Notes under the pieces: model-generated
The model's database searches: none
Told to the model about the DNA's origin: nothing
What the model saw: only the letters and a program-made list of their open reading frames with translations
Program-made: the position numbers and the translations under genes
Part shown: piece after piece, positions 58,377 through 64,000 of the stretch
How the letters are laid out: every line of letters begins with the position of its first letter
Numbering within the stretch: the stretch's first letter is position 1
Assembly (NCBI GenBank): GCA_023213395.1
Contig: CM041465.1
Coordinates: 160,649,741 to 160,713,740 of the forward strand
From: Cycas panzhihuaensis
Taxonomy: Eukaryota > Cycadophyta
Length of the DNA stretch: 64,000 bases
Direction of reading: 5' to 3'

Positions 58377-60913
58377 TGGGCCTGCTGCACGGATAACTAC
58401 CTAACCGATAGGCGTGGGAGGAGTAAGTGATGAAATGATAGAAAGTGGAACCTAAAAGGCGGGTAACTACACGCAGAGCGCCCGTCTTGGAGGCCTTGAG
58501 TTCGGGATCTGCAATGGAGTATGGCTACTATTGGGCGACCCTTCCCCACCTCGATCAAGGGGCGAAGTGCGTGGGATGAACTGAGTTGACACAGGAATAG
58601 GACCCTCCCACCCTTGGGTGGCGGAAGGGGAAGAGAAGGCCTACTGGAGACAGGCCAAGAGTAATCCTACACAACCTGACCGGATGCACGAGCGATGTAG
58701 GAAGTAAGGCGCTCGTGCGGTTAAGGAAAAGGAAGGAAAGGTAAGGACAAAGAAAACTCTTACGATCTTTCCTCCGTATAATAGGGGGTGCATGCAACAA
58801 AGCAAACAAATACAAAAGCAATTTCCCCTTTTAATCTTTCAATGTTCTAATTACTAAGAAAAGAATAAAAGGGAGAATAAGGGTAGTGAAGAGGAAGGAA
58901 GCGTGCACCTGGGCCGAAGGCGTGTGAGATGACGTAGCCTCCATGAGGAGCACCCAACCACTCCGCACGACGTACTGGATGCGGGATGTAGCGGCGGGCA
59001 AAAAGGGGGTTCCTTACCCTCCCCGGAAAAGTAAATGCGATACCAAAGGAAGGAAAGGAACGCTAACTAGTAAATGAGATAGCATAAAACATGATACATG
59101 CAAAGAGCACTTACCGATAGAGAGGCCAATGGGCAACGTTCTCCGCGCGTCTCAAGTACCTGCAAGCAACAAGGGTCTCCCTCTTCCCAAAGGAAGAGCA
59201 CTAACATGCAACGCAAAGATCTAACAATGTATGTCTAGCAACATAAACAAGAGCCTAAACATACATGCGTTAGTGTTAGTCCAATAAGGAAAATACCAAA
59301 GGACAGTGACCCAAATGAAAGGAAACAACAAGGCAAGCCTCAGAGTGGCCTACTTCCCACAAACGGTGCCCCAACCTCCCCAGAGCCACAAGGCCGAGGA
59401 GAAAGTCAAGAACCAAGGCTGGAAAAATGGTTGAAAAAAGGGGCAAGAGAGACCCAAAGATACCCACGGGGGACCGGGATGCTACGGGGAGCAAACCGGG
59501 TGACCGTGGAGCAAGGGTGAAGCAAGAACTCGTGGTTGGGGCCTATGGATGGCACCCAAACCTGAACAAAGGGTCCCAAATCAACGCTGCAACTTGTGAC
59601 AGCGCTGGTTTGGGCGACCAAAGGGAGCCTTCAAACCCTTGTTTGCAAGCCAAGGCAGCACGAGGCGAGAGGGAGGTTTTGGGGGGCTAAGAGCCGCCTA
59701 GGGAGCGTGGAAGGTGGTACGGAATCCACCCAGCTCTCCAAAACCTATGCAACCCCTCAACGCTGCCTTGGGCCGAACGCAGTAAGAAGCACGGGGAGAG
59801 TGGTATAAGGTCCTCCAAAGAGGAGGAAACTAACTCTCACGAAACAAGTAGGAACAAATAAGCTAAAGCATAAATATCACAAAAACAAATGCAAAATGAA
59901 GAATACAGGAAGGGAGGCAAGGGATTTGCCTCATTAAAGGATGTCAAGAAGAAGGGCGAAAAATAGCCCAGATCTGGAGTGGAGTAGGCTTGAGGCCCTG
60001 CTACGTGGTGTGACGGGAAACACTTGCAAACGGGGAACTCGTGGATCGCCTGGTAGAAACCACCGAAACCGCTTGAAGGAGCCTCTCCAGGCGTTTGAGG
60101 GGTGAGAGAATGTCTCACCAGCCAAAGGAGAGTCAAGGCAGATGAAGAGGTGCAGTCCAGTTGCAGACAAATAGCGAGAGAAGAGCGAGGCAGAGAGTGT
60201 TTTTCTTGAGAGCGACTTCAAAAGTGAGCCAAAAAAGATCTTTGAAAATGAGCCAAAAAGGGCTTAAGTACTCAAGCTAAACCCTAAAGCGTGTGATTAG
60301 GGCACAGCTGGAAGAGAAATAAAGCGCGAGCCACGTGGCAGTTTCGCAATAAATGCGAAATTACCACGGTGGATTTTAAAAAATAATCTGAGACAGTCTG
60401 CACGAATATTCGCATCATGGATATTCCGTGATCGCCGAAAAATCCAGCGGTGCGCGCCTAGGGCTGAAAATAGGGCCCACCAACCAATGAGGTTGAGGCG
60501 GGGCAGCCGAAAAGGTCGACATAATGCTAAGACACCCACCTCGGAGCAAACAAGCCAACAAAACGGGTCCAAAGGAGCAAAAATAGGGCTCGAGTGGGGT
60601 GGCAAGTTGACCAAACGATGATGAGTCATCACACAGGCGGAGGTGGCACAAACCTAGTGGATCCTGGAGAGAGGAGGGCAGATGCGGGAAGTAATGTCTG
60701 GTCACTGTGGTGCCACACTCGCTGGGAGTGTGCCCTTGCTATAGTCGTCATAGGCTAAAATAAGTGTGGACGACTACAAGGCCGCCCACAAAGTCATACA
60801 CATGCAGATACGCAAGCAAACATCCAGTAAAAGAAAGCGATGGCAATGCAAGAGACATACCTGCACTTACCTGAGTCGGTGATTCCGTATCTATTCCCAG
60901 AAGCCGGGAAACA
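58377..60913 (-). repeat. 5' LTR of the Tat element
   Basis: 2,537 bp, the partner of 44,730-47,256. Its right end GGGAAACA is followed by ACAAG, the duplicated target. Confidence 0.92.
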
Positions 60914-60918
60914 ACAAG

Positions 60919-62410
60919 TATATTCTATTCACCTAGCTATATTAACGGAGTCAAATAATTACAATTATATCGCCTGTATACTATTAATGGTTACATCACC
61001 CATTATCTTTGCTTGCATTGAGAATGATCAATTGTCATTCATATTATGTTCACTTTTGATTGCCCATCCATTGATACTTTTGCTAACCTATGAGTGATAA
61101 CAATGAGAGATATATTCGCAACTTTCTAGTTTTTTAGTCGCCCATGTTGGTTTCCAGCTATTCATTATGTCGATGTAGTTGCTCATCATTATATAAAGTC
61201 ACTTGTGTGTATTATATTACATAGCCGCCATTCCTTTCAATCCATTTTATATATTTTGATATATGTAAAAGGTCTACCTTTGGGGTTTATAAGGTTAATC
61301 TCAACTTTACATTTCGATATTGGAACCTTATTTATAAACTTGCTTCGTGTTTTGAAATAATATATCACCTTTTATCTGGAGTTGCTTTAATATATTGGTG
61401 TTTATTCTTCATATACTTTTTCATCATTTGATGTTTCTTTTGGTGTAACAACTTTGATGAGAGTATATATTTTCTTAAAGTGGTCTAAATACATTTTTAG
61501 AATACTTCATATTGATATATGGTGTATGAGGCAGATTTTGAGATATGGCAAAGTGATGTGGCATATAGTCCTTTTGATCATTGGAGATGATTCTTTGTAA
61601 GTGGATGAACATATATTTCATGGTGATATATGACATGCATGAGATTTTATATAATTGAATGGCATGAGGTATTTGATGGCTCTTTAACTTGCAATTAAAT
61701 GAGAGAGTACTTTTACAATGTGATACGACATTAAGTTATGTTGATGAGGGTGACTATTGGTAATTTGAGATACGTGATGGTGATTATTTAATGCTAATTG
61801 AGTACTTTCTTACATGTGTTTTTGTTGAGATGATTATGTGTGTATTTATATTAGTGATTTGAGTGGCATATGGTGACTTAGTACTCCTTAAAATATGATC
61901 TTTATGTGCATATGAGGCAATGAGGTGATTATTACATGAAAGTTACATGGCAAATTAATTTGGGGAGTTTGAGGGCATGACATGGGCAAGATAGGGCAAG
62001 AGAAGGATAATTAAAGGGCATGTTTATCAAGGTACTAATGATCACAAATTGATAAGAGGTTAAGCTATTTGATGGAGCTATTTGATATGTAAGAAAGAAA
62101 GCAAACTTTGTTGAGCAGTATAGATCATTGCATGACTTATAAGGGTATGGTTTATTCATTGGTAATGATGCGGCATGAGTTGTGTTTTGGGCAATTAATT
62201 GAGTGTGATGTGGTGTGTCTTGGCAATGTAATAGCAATATGTGGCATGTATGATCATTGTGAGATTTATGAGGCATTGATTTGGTGAAGTGTGTGTTTTA
62301 GATTCTATGTGAGAAATGGATAAGGTGATGATGTGACGATGAAGTTAGTGATGTGAGAACATGAGACATAAGAAAGTTTGTTGAGATTGATAAGTAAATT
62401 TATTGGTTAA
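60919..62410 (+). other. leader of element F, right of the Tat insertion
   Basis: AT-rich, without a recognised gene. From about 61,500 a loose periodicity of GATGATGTGNNGGCAT-like words gives the stretch a G/T-rich plus strand. It would be 5' untranslated RNA of element F, making its total leader about 2.5 kb. Confidence 0.55.
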
Positions 62411-63415
62411 AAGGGACATTGTTTGGAGGTACATTTACAATCATAGAGGAAAATGATATGGCTATGTATGTTCATAAAATAAATGAATATTTTCTAAGGG
62501 ATTCATTTCTTCTAATACCTAAGTGTAATGGAGAAGACCACTTTCTTTAGACAATTAAAATGAGATGCTTTTTCATAGCTAGAGGTTTATGGAAGCTTGT
62601 TACTGATGGATATAATATCCCTAAGGATGAAGAAGAAAAGGAAATGCTTGAGAAGAAAGACATAAAGGCATTCATCATGATTCTTGTTGCATTAAATAAG
62701 GTTGATCTTCCTTCTGCCTACCATTTTTTCATTCCTAAGATTCAACATGTAAGTACTGCTAAGGAAGCTTGGGATATTTTTAAGGGATGTATTTGAACAA
62801 ACTCCTAAAGAGATACGACAAATTATTGAAAAGGTAATTAAGATTAGTGATGGTTATGATATAGGGAAAATGGATGAAGAAAGTATTATCAACATTGATA
62901 AAATGACATGTCAAGATGAAGAATGCATGAGTACTAAAGAAATTTCTACTAGATGTAAAGAAACGATGGTTGAATGTATTGATGAGACTATAATTTCTAC
63001 TGAAGATGTTGAGAGCGATGAATCAATTAAGGTTTATTTAGATGGCACTATTATTTTAAGGGAAATTGAATATGAATTTGATGGTCCTATAAAGGATGAG
63101 TCTTATATTGATGATATTCTTGTTTTAAGTATTGATTCAAGTTCAAAGAGTATACAAGTCAATTCTACTCAAAAGAATTTTATTGTATATGGTGATCAAG
63201 AATTTATACATGATAATGATGACAAACAAGTTGTATTTGAAGATGGTTACTTAGAGGATCTACATCAAAATCAGACTAGACTAGCCATAATGAAGATTCA
63301 GGATTTTCACTTGCTAGAGCTGCTACAACAATATCACTATAGGATAGAAGATGGAAATCAAGTTGAGGACATCATCCTACAAAGGTATCAATACAGAATT
63401 GAAGATAAAAATTAA
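62410..63415 (+). pseudogene. element F Gag fused to an acidic, repeat-ended C-terminal extension
   Basis: The N-terminal part reads LIPKCNGEDHF and TIKMRCFFIARGLWKLVTDG (62,510-62,600), then ALNKVDLPSAYHFFIPKIQ and TAKEAWDIFKG (to 62,790): a clear copia Gag (DUF4219/UBN2). After a one-base shift near 62,790 the other frame continues FEQTPKEIRQIIEKVIKISD and runs through the open frame 62,870-63,415. That extension is strongly acidic and ends in repeats with the core Y-[RK]-IED-x3-VEDII. There is no zinc knuckle, protease or other Pol domain before the polypurine tract. Normally Gag would continue into a nucleocapsid. Confidence 0.7.
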
Positions 63416-63496
63416 GTTGAAGACATCATTCTATAATAAAGACATCACTACAAGATTGAAGATGAGGATCAAGTTGAAGACATTATCTTTAAGACA
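63332..63496 (+). repeat. 54-57-bp coding repeat in the element F extension
   Basis: Units begin at 63,332, 63,386 and 63,443. Encoded: YHYRIEDGNQVEDIILQ, then YQYRIEDKN-stop-VEDIIL, then HHYKIEDEDQVEDIIF. The second unit carries the stop that ends the open frame, though the pattern continues after it. Confidence 0.8.
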
Positions 63497-63543
63497 TTTC
63501 CAAGGACAAGGCGTTGTAAATACAAATGACCCAAATGTGCATT

Positions 63544-63552
63544 AAGGGGGAG
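63544..63552 (+). promoter_or_regulatory. polypurine tract of element F
   Basis: AAGGGGGAG lies directly before the TGTTGGAA start of the 3' LTR and would prime plus-strand synthesis. Confidence 0.85.
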
Positions 63553-63774
63553 TGTTGGAATATTAGTAATGTACATTTGTTTATCCCACATGAAAGTGGG
63601 TCGTACTCTCACGATCATGACATTTACTATAAATACATAACGAAGTGTATCATATGTAATCATGTTGTAAGGATGGTTTATTAATATAATTGAGGTACCT
63701 TAAGGGTATCGTTCGATCCTGTAGGTGTTTGTTCTATTTTGTGAATTATCTTATGCAAGTTATATTTTCTAATA
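63553..63774 (+). repeat. 3' LTR of element F
   Basis: 222 bp, TGTTGGAATATT...TTTTCTAATA; the final CA has become TA. It aligns with 43,418-43,641 and has the same TATA box at 63,628-63,635. Confidence 0.85.
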
Positions 63775-63779
63775 ATAAT

Positions 63780-64000
63780 AACATAGGGCCAATCACAAGG
63801 TGATGTAGTGGCTCTCAAAGATGTAGTTTCATTATTTCTAGATGATGCTTGAGCTAGAGCTCAAAGTGTGGCACCATAAGGAGAGGGAGGTGGTATTTCA
63901 TTTGATAGATTCCATAGCCCTTTATTCTATATCCATTCAAGACAGTATTTCATCTCATAGACAAGTCCAATAAAGTAGCTACCATAATAGAGACAATAGC
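63780..64000 (+). other. continuation of element G or its host sequence
   Basis: 220 bases after the duplicated target of element F. They should join 43,417. No gene is recognised. Confidence 0.5.

Larger units (their letters stand above)
44730..60913 (-). mobile_element. full-length Tat-lineage Ty3/gypsy element (16,184 bp)
   Basis: Two LTRs of about 2.53 kb (44,730-47,256 and 58,377-60,913) start TGG and end GGAAACA on the plus strand. ACAAG flanks the element on both sides (44,725-44,729 and 60,914-60,918). Gag, protease, RT, RNase H and integrase run right to left on the minus strand. RNase H has VQSDPLRYLLTRSDLTGRAG, which points to the Tat/Athila branch. Between integrase and the 3' LTR are a plus-strand gene and an extra RNase H. 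The sequence is far richer in G+C than its surroundings. Confidence 0.92.
43418..63774 (+). mobile_element. element F: gag-only, non-autonomous copia relative, split by a Tat element
   Basis: The 5' LTR (43,418-43,641) and 3' LTR (63,553-63,774) align over their whole lengths at roughly 88% identity by eye. The primer site follows the former, and the polypurine tract AAGGGGGAG precedes the latter. Flanking GTAAT (43,413-43,417) and ATAAT (63,775-63,779) are a target duplication with one change. Without the 16,189 bp of Tat element and duplicated target, F is about 4,168 bp. It has a Gag region but no protease, integrase or RT, so it must have depended on another copia for movement. Confidence 0.85.

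Overview
The window looks like a stretch of nuclear DNA from a seed plant with a large, repeat-rich genome. No host gene, tRNA, rRNA or CRISPR array could be recognised. Nearly all interpretable sequence comes from LTR retrotransposons of the Ty1/copia and Ty3/gypsy orders, nested in one another and decayed to different degrees. The plant assignment rests on copia elements whose priming site matches the initiator-Met tRNA complement (TGGTATCAGAGC), on chromovirus-type gypsy integrases, and on a Tat-lineage gypsy element with an antisense gene. I cannot name the species.

Layout. 1-2,960: a minus-strand copia copy (family I, copy A) with protease, gag and a repeat-bearing leader. About 3,910-6,400: a 5'-truncated minus-strand chromovirus-like gypsy. 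6,440-9,396, resuming at 17,064: an AT-decayed minus-strand Tat-like gag-protease segment, split by a complete plus-strand copia (element D, 9,397-17,058, 313-bp LTRs, target duplication GTAAG). 21,506-27,690: family I copy B, minus strand. 27,770-28,930: a decayed minus-strand gene homologous to the antisense gene of the young Tat element. 29,065-32,606: a two-copy tandem repeat of about 1.77 kb with internal sub-arrays. 34,490-35,118: a chromovirus integrase tail. 35,119-40,504: family I copy C, plus strand, 3'-truncated. 40,543-40,846: a 29-bp degenerate tandem array. 42,002 onward: a second copia-type LTR and primer site (element G), entered by element F.

Element F (43,418-63,774) is a gag-only, apparently non-autonomous copia relative of about 4.2 kb. 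It is split by a 16.2-kb minus-strand Tat-lineage gypsy (44,730-60,913, LTRs of about 2.53 kb, target duplication ACAAG). The Tat element is GC-rich by eye and stands out from its AT-rich surroundings.

The most unusual structure is in the 4.4 kb between the Tat pol gene and its 3' LTR. It holds a plus-strand (antisense) gene with a TATA box, a probable 107-nt intron that keeps the reading frame, an N-terminal segment resembling plant mobile domain proteins, an acidic/low-complexity centre and a coiled coil. Beyond it, in sense orientation next to the 3' LTR, is an additional RNase H domain of the type that Tat elements usually carry upstream of integrase. A second, much older copy of the antisense gene at 27.8-28.9 kb shares a clear motif block with the first, so the gene is a lasting component of the lineage. 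All coding regions are broken by stops or frameshifts; some breaks in the young Tat element may be consensus-sequence errors.
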